Of a DNA stretch of 64,000 nt, positions 8,033 through 18,000 are shown one piece after another. The notes beneath the pieces are model-generated. The model saw only the letters and a list, made by a program, of their open reading frames with translations, searched no databases and had not been told where the DNA came from. This stretch comes from JADGHX01 sp037200125 (GTDB lineage Bacteria > Pseudomonadota > Gammaproteobacteria > Steroidobacterales > Steroidobacteraceae). The position numbers were made by a program, and so were the translations under genes. Positions within the stretch are counted from its first letter, which is position 1. Every line of letters begins with the position of its first letter. Where the stretch lies: assembly GCA_037200125.1 (NCBI GenBank), contig JBBCGS010000005.1, forward strand, positions 62,001 to 126,000, written 5' to 3'.

Positions 8033-9339
8033 GCTCGATCCGCGCCAGACTGCTGATCACGCTACTTACTTTGGTCACGTGCGCGTCGCTGCTCGCCGGC
8101 TGGTTCGCATACCGGCAGGCGGTGCAGGAGAGTGCGACGCTGTTCGACTATCAGTTGCGGCAAATGGCGCTGTCCATGCGCAATCAGGTGGGGCTCGCGC
8201 AGCAGATCGAAGTCCCTTCCGAGCAGGGCGACGCGGATTTCGTGGTGCAGATCTGGGACGTGTTCGGCCGCTCGGTCGTTTACCTCTCGCGCCCGGGGCT
8301 GCCCGGCATCAATCGACCCAACGCCGGCTACGCCAACTTCGACTTCAACGGCGAGCCGTGGCGCGTGTACGGACTCGAGACGATCGACGGCGTCATCCAG
8401 GTCGCGCAGCCGGTGCGAATCCAGCAGGCGATTGCGCGGTCGAGCGCGATCCGCGTCGCGATACCGGTGTTGCTGCTCGTGCCGATTCTGGGCCTCGCGA
8501 TCGTGCTCGTCGTGCAAGGTGGCCTGCGTCCGCTGCAGCGGCTGGCGAGCGAAGTGCAGCGTCGCCAGGTCAACAGCCTCACGCCCGTGGAGACGGAGCA
8601 TCTGCCCGACGAAGCCGCGCCGCTGGTTCGCGAGCTGAATCGTCTGCTTGCTCGCGTGGATAGCGCGTTCGCCAATCAGCGTGCGTTCATCGCCGACGCC
8701 GCTCACGAGCTGCGCTCACCGCTAACAGCCGTGCGCTTGCAGCTGCAGCTTCTCGATCGCGCCACGGACGAAGCGGCGGCAGGCGAAGCGCGCGCGCGCC
8801 TGGGCGAAGCCGTGGATCGCGCCGCTCACATGATCGAGCAGTTGCTCACGCTCGCGCGCAACGAACCGCGAGACAGCTCGGCCGAGTTGAAGACGCTCGC
8901 GCTCGAAACGCCGGCGGCCGAAGCCATCTCCGACATGCACGCGCTTGCCCAGTCCCGCCATATCGAGCTGGAACTGCGGGCCGACCCGAACGTGCGCGTC
9001 CGGGGTGACCAGGCGGCGCTGCGCACGCTGGTTCGCAATCTCGTCGACAACGCCGTGCGCTACACGCCCGAACACGGGCAGGTCGAGGTCCGCGTCAGCC
9101 CGGCGGACACAGGCGCTACGCTCGAAGTGCTGGACACCGGCCCCGGCATCCCCGAAGCGGATCGGGCCCGGGCCTTCGACCGCTTCTATCGCCGTGCCGC
9201 CGCCCCGGAGGGCGGCAGCGGCCTCGGTCTCGCTATCGTCAAAGCCATTGCCGAGCGCCACGGCGCGCGAATAGCGCTCGATACAGCCCCTTTCGGCAGC
9301 GGCTTGCGGGTGACCGTAACGTTTCCGGCGCCGCTTTAA
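8029..9339 (+). CDS. Sensor histidine kinase, QseC/TctE-like
   Basis: A 436-residue membrane sensor kinase. The N-terminal membrane segment (residues about 8-27) and a second one (about 145-165) bracket a periplasmic sensor region of roughly 115 residues. The HisKA dimerisation domain carries the phosphoacceptor histidine in DAAHELRSPLTAV. The ATPase domain shows the N box (NLVDNAVRYTP), the D box (DTGPGIP), the F box (FDRFYR) and G-rich GGSGLGLAIVKAI. It starts inside the stop codon of the regulator gene. It probably phosphorylates that regulator; the signal is unknown, with copper or envelope damage plausible from the flanking copCD and protease genes. Confidence 0.93.
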   Translation: MSSIRARLLITLLTLVTCASLLAGWFAYRQAVQESATLFDYQLRQMALSMRNQVGLAQQIEVPSEQGDADFVVQIWDVFGRSVVYLSRPGLPGINRPNAGYANFDFNGEPWRVYGLETIDGVIQVAQPVRIQQAIARSSAIRVAIPVLLLVPILGLAIVLVVQGGLRPLQRLASEVQRRQVNSLTPVETEHLPDEAAPLVRELNRLLARVDSAFANQRAFIADAAHELRSPLTAVRLQLQLLDRATDEAAAGEARARLGEAVDRAAHMIEQLLTLARNEPRDSSAELKTLALETPAAEAISDMHALAQSRHIELELRADPNVRVRGDQAALRTLVRNLVDNAVRYTPEHGQVEVRVSPADTGATLEVLDTGPGIPEADRARAFDRFYRRAAAPEGGSGLGLAIVKAIAERHGARIALDTAPFGSGLRVTVTFPAPL

Positions 9340-9418
9340 GGTTCGCTTAAGCGACCCTGCCCATCCTCGGCCTCCGCACCGCTCTACCTGTTTCCGCGGT
9401 ATTTGGAGGATGTTTCCC

Positions 9419-10933
9419 ATGCCAATTCGTATGAACAAGGCCGCGTGGGCCGCGGCCGGTATTTTCACCGTCGGCGCCGTCACGGGCCTCACCGCTCCGC
9501 AGCTGCTGCATAACGCCGCCGCGCCCCAGACCGTCGCGTCCGCCGTTTCCACCAGCATCAACGCCGCCTCGGTGGCCGCCGCCGCCGCGCCCATTCCGCT
9601 CATGACCGCGCCGAACTATCGCGCGATCGTCGCGCAGAACCAGGCCGCTGTGGTCGGCATCTCGATCGTCGGCGAGCAGAAAGTCGCGAACCGCGGGAGT
9701 CCGCGCGGCGGCAATCCGTTCGGCGGCGGCGACGATGACAACGATCCGTTCTCGTTCTTCTTCCGCAACATGCCCCACGGTGGGCAGAACGGCGGCACCG
9801 TGCCGGTTCGCGCCCAAGGCTCGGGCTTCATCATCAGCGCCGACGGCATCATCCTGAGCAACGCGCACGTCGTGGAGAACGCGAACGAAGTCACCGTGAA
9901 GCTCTCGGACCATCGTGAGTTCAAAGCGAAGGTGCTGGGCTCGGACAAGACTAGCGACATCGCCGTGCTGAAGATCGACGCGAAGGCGCTGCCGACTGTG
10001 CGCATCGGTAACTCCGATTCGCTGAGCGTCGGCGACTACGTGCTCGCCATCGGCCAGCCGTTCGGTCTCGAAGAGACCGCGACCGCCGGCATCGTGAGCG
10101 CCACGTCGCGCGCGCTGCCGGGCGACGGCTATGTGCCGTTCATCCAGACCGACGCGGCGGTGAATCCCGGTAACTCCGGCGGCCCGCTGTTCGATTCGAG
10201 TGGCGCGGTGGTCGGCATCAATTCGCAGATCTACAGCAACTCGGGCGGTTACCAGGGCGTTTCGTTCGCCATTCCGATCAACCTCGCTCAGCAGGTACAG
10301 CAGCAGATCGTGAAGACCGGCAAGGTCGCGCACGGCCGGCTCGGCGTGCACGTGCAACCGGTGGATCAGTCGCTCGCGGACTCGTTCGGCCTCAACTCCC
10401 CGGCCGGCGCGCTCGTGTCGACCGTGGAACCGGACAGCGCGGCGGCGGAAGCCGGGCTCAAGGCCGGTGATGTGATCCTCGAGTACAACGGCGCGCAGGT
10501 TAAGGACTCCGCCGCGCTCTCCATGCGCGTCAACACCACGGCGCCGGGCGAGAAGGCGAAGCTCGACATCTGGCGCGACGGCAAGCAGATGACGCTCACC
10601 GCGAAGATTCGCTCCGCCGACGAGCAGGTCGCCTCGGCCGATGACCACTCGGGTGGCGGCGCGAGCCCCGCAACGCTCGGCCTGACACTGCGTCCCCTGA
10701 CGCGCCAGGAGCGCGAACAGACCGGCGTCGCGAGCGGTCTCGTCGTCGAGAATGCGGAAGGCAAGGCGGCGCAGGCCGGCATCCAGGAAGGTGACGTGCT
10801 GCTCGGTGTCGATGGCACCCCGGTAGAAAGCGTGGCTCAGTTGCGCAAGCTAGTGCAGGAGAAGCACAAGCGTGCGGCGCTGCTGATCCAGCGCGGCGAC
10901 GACCGGCTGTTCGTGCCCATCGCGCTGAGCTGA
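9419..10933 (+). CDS. Periplasmic serine protease/chaperone of the HtrA/DegP family
   Basis: A 504-residue DegP/MucD-type protease degrading misfolded periplasmic proteins. The signal sequence (NKAAWAAAGIFTVGAVTGL) is followed by the trypsin-like domain with the catalytic triad H in SNAHVVENA, D in SDIAVLKID and S in NPGNSGGPLFD. Two PDZ domains follow (about 300-390 and 410-495). An acidic/Gly-rich loop with GGGDDDNDPFSFF corresponds to the LA loop. ATG at 9419 is chosen because GGAGG at 9405-9409 lies 9 bases upstream; the ATG at 9410 would abut it. It sits 79 bases after the kinase gene, so envelope-stress control by that system is plausible. Confidence 0.94.
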   Translation: MPIRMNKAAWAAAGIFTVGAVTGLTAPQLLHNAAAPQTVASAVSTSINAASVAAAAAPIPLMTAPNYRAIVAQNQAAVVGISIVGEQKVANRGSPRGGNPFGGGDDDNDPFSFFFRNMPHGGQNGGTVPVRAQGSGFIISADGIILSNAHVVENANEVTVKLSDHREFKAKVLGSDKTSDIAVLKIDAKALPTVRIGNSDSLSVGDYVLAIGQPFGLEETATAGIVSATSRALPGDGYVPFIQTDAAVNPGNSGGPLFDSSGAVVGINSQIYSNSGGYQGVSFAIPINLAQQVQQQIVKTGKVAHGRLGVHVQPVDQSLADSFGLNSPAGALVSTVEPDSAAAEAGLKAGDVILEYNGAQVKDSAALSMRVNTTAPGEKAKLDIWRDGKQMTLTAKIRSADEQVASADDHSGGGASPATLGLTLRPLTRQEREQTGVASGLVVENAEGKAAQAGIQEGDVLLGVDGTPVESVAQLRKLVQEKHKRAALLIQRGDDRLFVPIALS

Positions 10934-10939
10934 TCGGAA

Positions 10940-10961
10940 AAAATCGTCTTCCGACGATTTT
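10940..10961 (+). terminator. Intrinsic terminator after the HtrA gene
   Basis: Nine-bp arms aaaatcgtc and gacgatttt around loop ttcc, with the T-run continuing to 10963. It starts 7 bases after the protease stop codon. Confidence 0.75.
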
Positions 10962-10980
10962 CTCGAGGCCCTGCACCGTT

Positions 10981-11013
10981 GCAGGCGGCAAAAGCGTGGC
11001 TTTTGCCGCCTGC
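10981..11013. repeat. Perfect 14-bp-arm hairpin, repeated elsewhere
   Basis: Arms gcaggcggcaaaag (10981-10994) and cttttgccgcctgc (11000-11013) flank a 5-nt loop. It lies just after the intrinsic terminator. A degenerate version is at 2484-2516 after another gene, so this is a repeated intergenic element, possibly a second terminator. Confidence 0.65.
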
Positions 11014-11303
11014 TCGACGCGACGTCGGGCAAAGTCGATGGCAACCTCAACACCGCGGCCCGGAACAACCGGCTGAAAGAGCTGGACGCGCCGACGTCTC
11101 CGAAAGATCTCGCCGCCAATCCCGCCGCGGCAAGCGTCAAAGAGCGTCCGCGTCAGTTCGATGCAAGGAATCCCGTGCATCGTGCGCGCGGACTTCGCAC
11201 GCCCATTCGCACCGGTGAGACCACCCATCGGGCCGAATCAATCGCAGTCGCGGGAATTCCTTGCGTCGCTGATTGATTCGCGCGGGCGCGTCGTCCAAGG
11301 CGT
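11014..11303. other. Gene-free stretch with possible coding relic
   Basis: No convincing complete gene. On the plus strand, the frame from 11010 reads LLDATSGKVDGNLNTAARNN and continues with a codon-like composition to a stop near 11275, but it has no start and runs through the hairpin. It may be the decayed end of a gene. Nothing else was recognised before the glycosyltransferase start. Confidence 0.3.
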
Positions 11304-13103
11304 ATGAGCTCTACATTGATCCTCCGCCCGCCGCTGTCGCTCGCGCGACGATGGCCGCTGATCGTGCTCGCGGTGCTCCTGCCCCTGTGGTGCATCGGCA
11401 CGCTCTATCGTGGAAGCTGGACGCCAGATGAGCCGCGCGAAGCGGACATCGTGTGGCGCATGGCGAACCAGGACAATCGCGCGCTGCCGAACTTCGCCGG
11501 CGCGCCGTTCCTGGAAAAACCCCCGCTGTCCTACTGGATTGCGGCCGAAGCGAACAGCCTGTTCGGAGATTCGATCCGCGCCTCACGCGTACCGAACATC
11601 GTCTACACGGCCATCACGGTGTTCGCGATCGGGGCGTTGGCGTTCGCGATGGCGGGTGCGGAAGCCGCCCTGCTGGCGTCGCTTCTCGCCGGCTCCACGT
11701 TGCTCCTGCTTCGAGTCTCGATCTGGCTCGCGCCGGACGCATGCCTGATGGCGGGATGCGCAGTCGCGTTGCTCGGCGCGTATCTCGGCTACGTCGCGAA
11801 ACCGGGCCGCGCGAAACTCGGGGCGTATACGTTGATGCACGGCGCGGCCGCGATCGCGTTCATGGCGAAGAGCGCGCCGGGCTGGATCGTGCCAGCACTC
11901 GCCCTCCTGACGCTGATTGCATGGGAACGACGCTGGAGCGAACTGCGGCGTCCAGAACTCTACGCAGGCCTGCTGCTCCAGGCTTTGATCATCGCTCCGT
12001 GGATCGTGAGCGTGTGGCGCGAGCCTCACGGTCCGCACGCCTTGCGCGTGCTGTTTCTCGACAACCTCGCGGGACGTTTTTCCACCATGACCTCGGCGAA
12101 CGGCACCGCCTACTCCGCCGGTCATCGAAACTGGGCGGGACGCTACCTGCTCGAGCTCCCCTTATCACTGTTGCCGTGGACGTTTCTGATCGTCGCGGCC
12201 CTGCGCTCCGCCTGGACGAAGTTCCGGAGCGGCACGCTGAGCACGGCGTGGCGCTTCGCCCTCGCGGCGAGCGTGCCGTTCATCGTGTTGCTCTCCATCG
12301 CCTCGACCGCGCGCGATATCTATGCGGCGCCCGCTGTTCCCGGCCTGACCCTGCTGGTCTCGCTATGGGTGCTGGAGCTGGATACGACACGGAACGCGCT
12401 GGGTCGTTTCGCGTTCAAAGCCACGCGGACCGTTGTGCTCGTGATCGCCGGTGCGATGACGTTGGCGGCCGCGCTCATCGCGGCGGCAAATGGCGGTGAC
12501 TTTGTCGACGTGCTCGTTCTGCCGGCGCTGATCGCGCTACTGACGATTCTCTGCCTGGTGAAGGCGGGGCAACTCGACGCGAACGGCGAACACGTCGGCA
12601 GCCTCGCCACGACCACGGCGGGCTTCGCGATCGCCATGGTCCTGGGCAGCGTTGCGATCTTTCCAGCGATCGACCGGTGGCAAGACCTTCCCGCTCTCGG
12701 CCGCGCAATCCATCGCGACCACGCGGGCAAGCCGCTCGCCCTGCTACAACCCGATGAAACGACGCTCGCGATGCTCGACGACTCGCCGCGCACTCCGCCT
12801 TTTTCCCTTCGCGCGAAGCCCGGCGTTGCGAGCGACGCTGTGTCGCGCTGGTTTTGCGAGCATCCCACCGACGGCCGGCTCCTCGTGATGCTGCCCGGAC
12901 ACGCGCCCGGCGAAGTCTCGCGATTCCTCGGTCGCTGGTGGCGCGAGAAGCAGCCAGGCGACGGAGACGCCGCCTCTCTGGAGCGGGACGGCATGGCAAA
13001 GCTGCTCCTGCGCTACGAGTTGCCGCATGGCAGGCGATACGCCGTCATGGGTCCGGCGTCACCGGCGTGTGATCACGAAGCTCTTGCTATCGAACGCCCG
13101 TAG
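11304..13103 (+). CDS. Glycosyltransferase family 39 / ArnT-like membrane transferase
   Basis: A 599-residue polytopic protein with about ten or more hydrophobic segments. The first periplasmic loop carries the family's catalytic acidic motif in SWTPDEPREADIVWRM, and the second loop region has FLEKPPLSYW, both typical of PMT/ArnT-type transferases that move a sugar from a polyprenyl-phosphate donor. Substrate could be lipid A (as in L-Ara4N addition), another envelope glycan or a protein. The soluble C-terminal part lies at about 500-599. No arn operon is adjacent, so a lipid A role is unproven. ATG at 11304; the gene stands alone between intergenic stretches. Confidence 0.85.
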   Translation: MSSTLILRPPLSLARRWPLIVLAVLLPLWCIGTLYRGSWTPDEPREADIVWRMANQDNRALPNFAGAPFLEKPPLSYWIAAEANSLFGDSIRASRVPNIVYTAITVFAIGALAFAMAGAEAALLASLLAGSTLLLLRVSIWLAPDACLMAGCAVALLGAYLGYVAKPGRAKLGAYTLMHGAAAIAFMAKSAPGWIVPALALLTLIAWERRWSELRRPELYAGLLLQALIIAPWIVSVWREPHGPHALRVLFLDNLAGRFSTMTSANGTAYSAGHRNWAGRYLLELPLSLLPWTFLIVAALRSAWTKFRSGTLSTAWRFALAASVPFIVLLSIASTARDIYAAPAVPGLTLLVSLWVLELDTTRNALGRFAFKATRTVVLVIAGAMTLAAALIAAANGGDFVDVLVLPALIALLTILCLVKAGQLDANGEHVGSLATTTAGFAIAMVLGSVAIFPAIDRWQDLPALGRAIHRDHAGKPLALLQPDETTLAMLDDSPRTPPFSLRAKPGVASDAVSRWFCEHPTDGRLLVMLPGHAPGEVSRFLGRWWREKQPGDGDAASLERDGMAKLLLRYELPHGRRYAVMGPASPACDHEALAIERP

Positions 13104-13242
13104 CGGGAACGGAATGCTCTCAGAATTGTAGAGACGGCGCGCGAACAGAAACGTGTGGCTCGCACAGGAACGCGAGCGGGCACGACCACAACCGCGAGCT
13201 CCACTCATGTGCACCGGCGTCGGCGAGCGACGCCTCTGTGAA

Positions 13243-13782
13243 CTACTCGCGCCGCGCGACGGCCTGCATGTCGTAGTTCGGGTTGAGTTTCGCGTATGAG
13301 CCCGCCAGGCGCTGGTCTTCAACGAGCATCGGAAGGACCCGCTTCGCAAGCCGCGCGAGGTCGGCATCGCCACTGTCCGCGACAGCGGTGAACAGCGCGA
13401 TGACCTTCCCGTGCTCGCTCACCATCTGCTCCGCGTACGCCGCGTCGAACTCCGCGCCCTTCTTCGCGTCCAGAGACTCGACCAGCGCGCGCTGGCTGCT
13501 GTCGAGCGAGGCGGACACGGCAATGCCCTTGTCGCGTGAAATAGCGGTCAGGATCTTGCCGATCCGCGCGTGATCCCGCTCCATGCGCGCGCCGAGGGCG
13601 TTCACGCCAGTGGATTGCGCGTTCTTCTGCGCGAGCCTGCCGAGCTCCACTTGAACCATCGAGGCCTGCATCGCCTTCACGAGCAACGGCTCGGAAGGGT
13701 TGGCCGCCGGCGCGTCTGCCATTGCGGAGCCAGTTGTAGCCAGTAACACCATGGCAATCAGAATCGAGCCTGAGATGCGCAT
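13243..13782 (-). CDS. DUF4142 secreted protein
   Basis: A 179-residue exported protein. Its signal peptide (ISGSILIAMVLLATTGSAMA) is followed by a four-helix, ferritin-like-looking DUF4142 domain. Landmarks are MVQVELGRLAQKNAQS, LGARMERDHARIGKIL and EFDAAYAEQMVSEHGKVIAL. Members are periplasmic or outer-membrane proteins of unknown function, often in stress loci. The family match comes from motif order and length. The 139 bases between it and the upstream transferase stop contain nothing recognisable. Confidence 0.82.
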   Translation of the reverse strand: MRISGSILIAMVLLATTGSAMADAPAANPSEPLLVKAMQASMVQVELGRLAQKNAQSTGVNALGARMERDHARIGKILTAISRDKGIAVSASLDSSQRALVESLDAKKGAEFDAAYAEQMVSEHGKVIALFTAVADSGDADLARLAKRVLPMLVEDQRLAGSYAKLNPNYDMQAVARRE

Positions 13783-13921
13783 AGAGAGTTCCTGTCCTTG
13801 ATGGGGCGAAGCCCCTGCCTGCTATAGAAACACGGGAGCGAAGCGGCGGTCCCGCGCCGATCCCTCGATCGGGGCAGGTGTTTGTCTCATCGGCCTGTAC
13901 GAATGCGCCTACACGGAACCG

Positions 13922-14212
13922 TCACGCCTCGATTTCGATGGGCGTTCCGTCGGCCACTATGCGCCAGATTTCGTCGATCTCCCAATCCGTCACGGCGATG
14001 CAGCCGTCGGTCCAGTCGAAAAGCCGGTGCAGGCGGCCGACAAAGCCGAGCCCGTTGCGCACGCCATGTACCATAATGAGTCCGCCGGGACCGACTCCGC
14101 GGGCGCGCGCGTCGGCCGGCAGCGGCCGTCGCGGCCACTGCGCATAGATGACACCACCCATGAATGTAAGCGCTGCCGCGATGAGCAGGCGAATGCGGCC
14201 CCGGGATTTCAC
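13922..14212 (-). CDS. Short L,D-transpeptidase (YkuD), catalytic end only
   Basis: A 96-residue protein starting with GTG at 14212. Residues 1-25 form a signal peptide (LLIAAALTFMGGVIYAQ). The rest matches the C-terminal half of YafK-type L,D-transpeptidases: GVGPGGLIMVHGVRNG with the catalytic-site histidine, then DWTDGCIAVTDWEIDEIW with the nucleophilic cysteine, and DGTPIEI at the end. These enzymes cross-link or edit peptidoglycan in the periplasm. The usual ~70-90 residue N-terminal half of the YkuD beta-barrel is absent: the signal peptide is joined almost directly to ADARARGVGPGG. It may therefore be an internal-deletion derivative and inactive. Confidence 0.7.
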   Translation of the reverse strand: MKSRGRIRLLIAAALTFMGGVIYAQWPRRPLPADARARGVGPGGLIMVHGVRNGLGFVGRLHRLFDWTDGCIAVTDWEIDEIWRIVADGTPIEIEA

Positions 14213-14314
14213 GCGCGGATTGTGGAACGTTCCCGATACAATCCCTCCCGTGACACGCGTGTCACGTCACTCTTTCCGACCCCTCCATCCCGATATTTCG
14301 ACGAGGTTTTCTTC

Positions 14315-14605
14315 ATGGCGAAGGCGTACTGGATCAGCTGTTATCGCAAGGTTCTCGACCCGAACAAGCTCGCGGCCTATGCGAAGCTTGCGGGCCCGGC
14401 GATTGAAGCAGGCGGCGGTCGCTTCCTGGCGCGGGCGCCGGCGGCAAAGGCCTACGAGGACGGGCTGGCCGAGCGAACAGTGCTGATCGAGTTCGAGTCG
14501 GTCGAGAAAGCGCTCGCCACCCACGAGAGCCCCGCCTACCAGGCCGCCCTCGCCGCACTGGATGGCGGCGTGATTCGCGACATGCGAATCGTCCCGGGCG
14601 TGTAG
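14315..14605 (+). CDS. DUF1330 family protein
   Basis: A 96-residue protein starting at ATG 14315, 8 bases after acgagg. The start AYWISCYRKVLDPNKLAAYA, then GGGRFLARAPAAKAYEDG and TVLIEFES form the ferredoxin-like alpha/beta barrel of DUF1330 (PF07045), an uncharacterised relative of the dimeric ABM monooxygenase fold. No catalytic role can be assigned. It is followed directly by a terminator, so it is probably monocistronic. Confidence 0.85.
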   Translation: MAKAYWISCYRKVLDPNKLAAYAKLAGPAIEAGGGRFLARAPAAKAYEDGLAERTVLIEFESVEKALATHESPAYQAALAALDGGVIRDMRIVPGV

Positions 14606-14611
14606 CCACAA

Positions 14612-14638
14612 GGCCGCGCGCAATGCGCGGCCCTGTTT
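14612..14638 (+). terminator. Intrinsic terminator after the DUF1330 gene
   Basis: Stem ggccgcgc / gcgcggcc with a 5-nt loop (14612-14632) followed by ctgtttt. It starts 6 bases after the stop codon. Confidence 0.8.
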
Positions 14639-14745
14639 TCGAAACGCACTTCCGACTCACTGACTGCGCAGTGGTCGCGTAGCCGCCACGCTCCAACGAC
14701 GCGCCGCCGCGCGCCGGCATGCAGCGGATATATCCATCACGCGCG

Positions 14746-14768
14746 CTGTACATCCTCAATATGTACAG
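14746..14768. promoter_or_regulatory. Operator-like inverted repeat upstream of TonB receptor 1
   Basis: Perfect 8-bp arms ctgtacat and atgtacag separated by 7 bases, with further near-symmetry of gcgc on the outside. It lies about 330 bases before the receptor start in a 455-base region with no gene. The dyad looks like a binding site for a dimeric repressor or activator. The regulator is unknown. Confidence 0.45.
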
Positions 14769-15093
14769 TGCGCGGAATCAATCGGCTACGTTGCTTCGAT
14801 CACCAGACATCTTTCACCGCGCGCCCATAACACCATCACCGCATCCGCGCGTTCCGCTATCAAAGAGAGCCCGCGTGCTGTTTTCACGCGTCGTACTCCT
14901 TCCGTATAGGGTCACTCGCGCTTCCTCTTCGGTTAAGACCGACGCACACGCGCGCAGGAAGATTGCCCGCAGCGTCCACCGATCCCTCGAATAACAACAA
15001 AGAAGATACCGATTGCTTTGCCGGACGCCGCCGCATACAGGGCCGCTTAGACGCGCCCACGCAGAACAGTACAAACAGGGGGAGAGCTTTCCG

Positions 15094-18000
15094 ATGAATA
15101 AGGCGTTCAATGCCATTGACGATTCACGTTCACGCAACGCGCGATGGCTGATTCGTGCCGCGGTGGCCGCGGCGATTTCCGGTAGTTGCGCAATGTCCGC
15201 GATGGCGCAGGAAGCGCCCGCGGCGGCGAAGAAGGAGGCGGAGCCATCGGCCCTGCAGGAGGTGTCCGTCACCGGCTCGCGCATCGTGCGCCGGGATACC
15301 GAGACCACGAGCCCCCTCGTGACCATCGAGCGCGAAGTGCTCGAGAAGAGTTCCTACATCTCGATCGAGCAGGCTCTCAACGAGCTCCCCGAATTCATGG
15401 CCGGTGGCCCGCTGGCTTCCGGTGCCGCGGTCACGAGCCTGTCCTCCGCGGGCGACGTCGCGGGTGGTCAGGGGTCGGGCAACATGTTCGACACCGCGCG
15501 CCCCATCGACAACGCACGCCTCGGCACCTACACGCCGGGCGCCGCGACCGTGAACCTGCGCGGCCTGGGTCCCAACCGCTCCCTGACGCTGGTCGACGGC
15601 CGCCGCGCCATCTCGAGCAACGCGTCCGGCGCCATCGACCTCAATACGATTCCGCAGATCGCCATCGCCAACATCGAGGTCATCACGGGCGGCGCCTCGT
15701 CGGTGTACGGCGCCGACGCGCTCGCCGGCGTCACCAACATCAAGCTGCGCGACAACTTCGAAGGGTTCGAAGTGCGCGCGCGGGGCGGCGTCAATGAAGC
15801 GGGGGGCGACGGCAAGGAATGGCAGCTGTCGACCCTGATGGGCATCAACCTCGCGGGCAAGGGCCACGCGATGGTCGGCATCGACTACAGCAAGCGCGAG
15901 CTTTCGCTGTGGAACAACCGCAGCTGGTTCCGTGACGTGATGGCGTCGCCGCAGTCGGGTTCCGGCGACTATCTCTTTTCTGTCTGGCCCGGGTATGCGC
16001 CGTCCGCCACGGTCAACAGCGGTTGCAACACGGCGGGCACGATCTGCACGACTGCCAGCTTCGCGCAGAACGCCGGCGGCGGCAGCAACAACGTCTTCAA
16101 CAACTCGTGGGCCGGCAACGGTCCCACGCAGGCCGCCGTCAATCAGGTCTTCGCTGATCGCACCTGCGTGGGGCTCAATTGCGTCACCAACACGCTCGGC
16201 GGTTATTTCTTCAACCCCGACGGCACGCTGTTCGTTCGCAATTCGAACACCACCGCGGTTGGGGGTATCACCCCGCAGTATGGCCCGCAGAGCTTCACGG
16301 GTGTCCTCGGCGGCACACCCGAGCATCCGGACGAGGTGAGCTGCAGCTACCTCGCCAACCAGCAGAACAATGTGCCCGGTTTCCAGAACTCCTGTACGCC
16401 GACTCTCAACCGTGTGGACTACGGCCGACGCCTCACCAGCCCGAGGGACGGCTACACGCTGTTCGCGAACGCGGACTACGAGCTCAACGAACACATCCAA
16501 GCGTATTCCGCCATCAGCTTCGCGAACTCCAACACGGAGACGCGCCGCGAACCCGCGCCGACCAGCGGCGCGTTCGCAGTGGCGATTCCCTACAGCTCCG
16601 ATCCGACCGCCAAATACCTTCCGTCGATCGCGACGATTCCGGTGCCGGGTGTCGCAATCGGCGACACGCTTCCGGAGTTCCGCACGGGCGGCACGCGCGG
16701 CACCAACTGCGGGCCCACCGGCGGCTGCACGATGCAGCAGGCCTTCCCGGTGTCGGCTGAGATGAAGACGCTGCTCAACTCCCGTCCAGACGTGGTGCTG
16801 GGCACGATCGGCGGCGCGCCGACCGCAACCAGCCCCTTCAACGGCCTGTCGGTCTGCGAATTGCGGGCACCCGACGTGAACGCGGGCGCCGCCGGCCACA
16901 CCGTTCAGGTGCCGGCCGCCAACGGCCGCCCCGCTTATACCGTGCAGGTGGACGGAAACACCGGCGACACGCTCAAGATCTGCGGTCCCAACTCCGCGTG
17001 GCGTTTGCAGAATCAGCTCATGTACCTGCCTCCGCGCGGCACGGTCAACACGCAGACCACTTATCAGCTCACCGCTGGCCTCCGGGGAGAGACGGGTCTC
17101 AAGGATTGGACCTATGACTGGCACGTGTCGCAGGGCGAATCGCGCACTAACACGGACTACGTCGGCTACATCTCGTCGGTGAACTACGCCAAGATCATCA
17201 CGGCGCCCAACTACGGCAAGGGGTACCGCGAAAGCAGTCTCGGTGTTTCCAACAAGACGCTCACGTGCACGAGCGGCCTTGATCCGTTCGCGCAGTCCGC
17301 GGGCACGCTGCAGATCTCGCAGGATTGCATCGACGCGCTCACGTCGCCGCAGACCGATCGCCAGTTCATGCGGCAGATCGAGACCGAGCTGAACATGCAG
17401 GGCGGTCTCTTCGGGCTGCCCGGCGGCGAAGTCCGCGGAGCCATTGGCGCGAGCTGGCGCAAGAACACGTATGCGTTCATCCCGGATTCGCTGCGCGAGA
17501 GCGACTACATCGCCGACACCTCCGCCGGCCAGTTCGGCGTCGGTCACGTCGACGGCTCGGTCGCGGTGAAGGAAATCTACAGCGAGTTGCTCATCCCGCT
17601 GCTCAAGGACCTGCCAGGTATTCGCAGCCTCGAGCTGGAACTGGGTGGGCGCTACTCCCAATACACCACCGGACAGGACGTGCCGACGTACAAGGCGCAG
17701 CTGAGCTGGGAACCGTTGCAGTGGCTGCGCTTCCGCGGTGGCTACAACCGCGCGGAGCGCACACCCAACATCGCGGAGCTGTACACCACGACAACCGTCA
17801 GCTCGCAGCTCACCGGCATCGGCACCGACCCGTGCTCCAGCACGGTGGCCGCGGCGCTGCCCCAGTCCAACCAGGCAGCCAACCCGAACCGGGCGCAGCT
17901 GCAGGCACTGTGCTCGGCGCAGATCAACGCCTCGGGCAGCAACAGCACCTCGACCTTCCATGCAAACCCAGACACCTTCAATCCGATCGGCGGCGTGCTG

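Noticed and set aside
9347..10648. Minus-strand open frame opposite the HtrA gene
   Set aside because: No recognisable motif, and the plus strand has a full catalytic triad and two PDZ domains.
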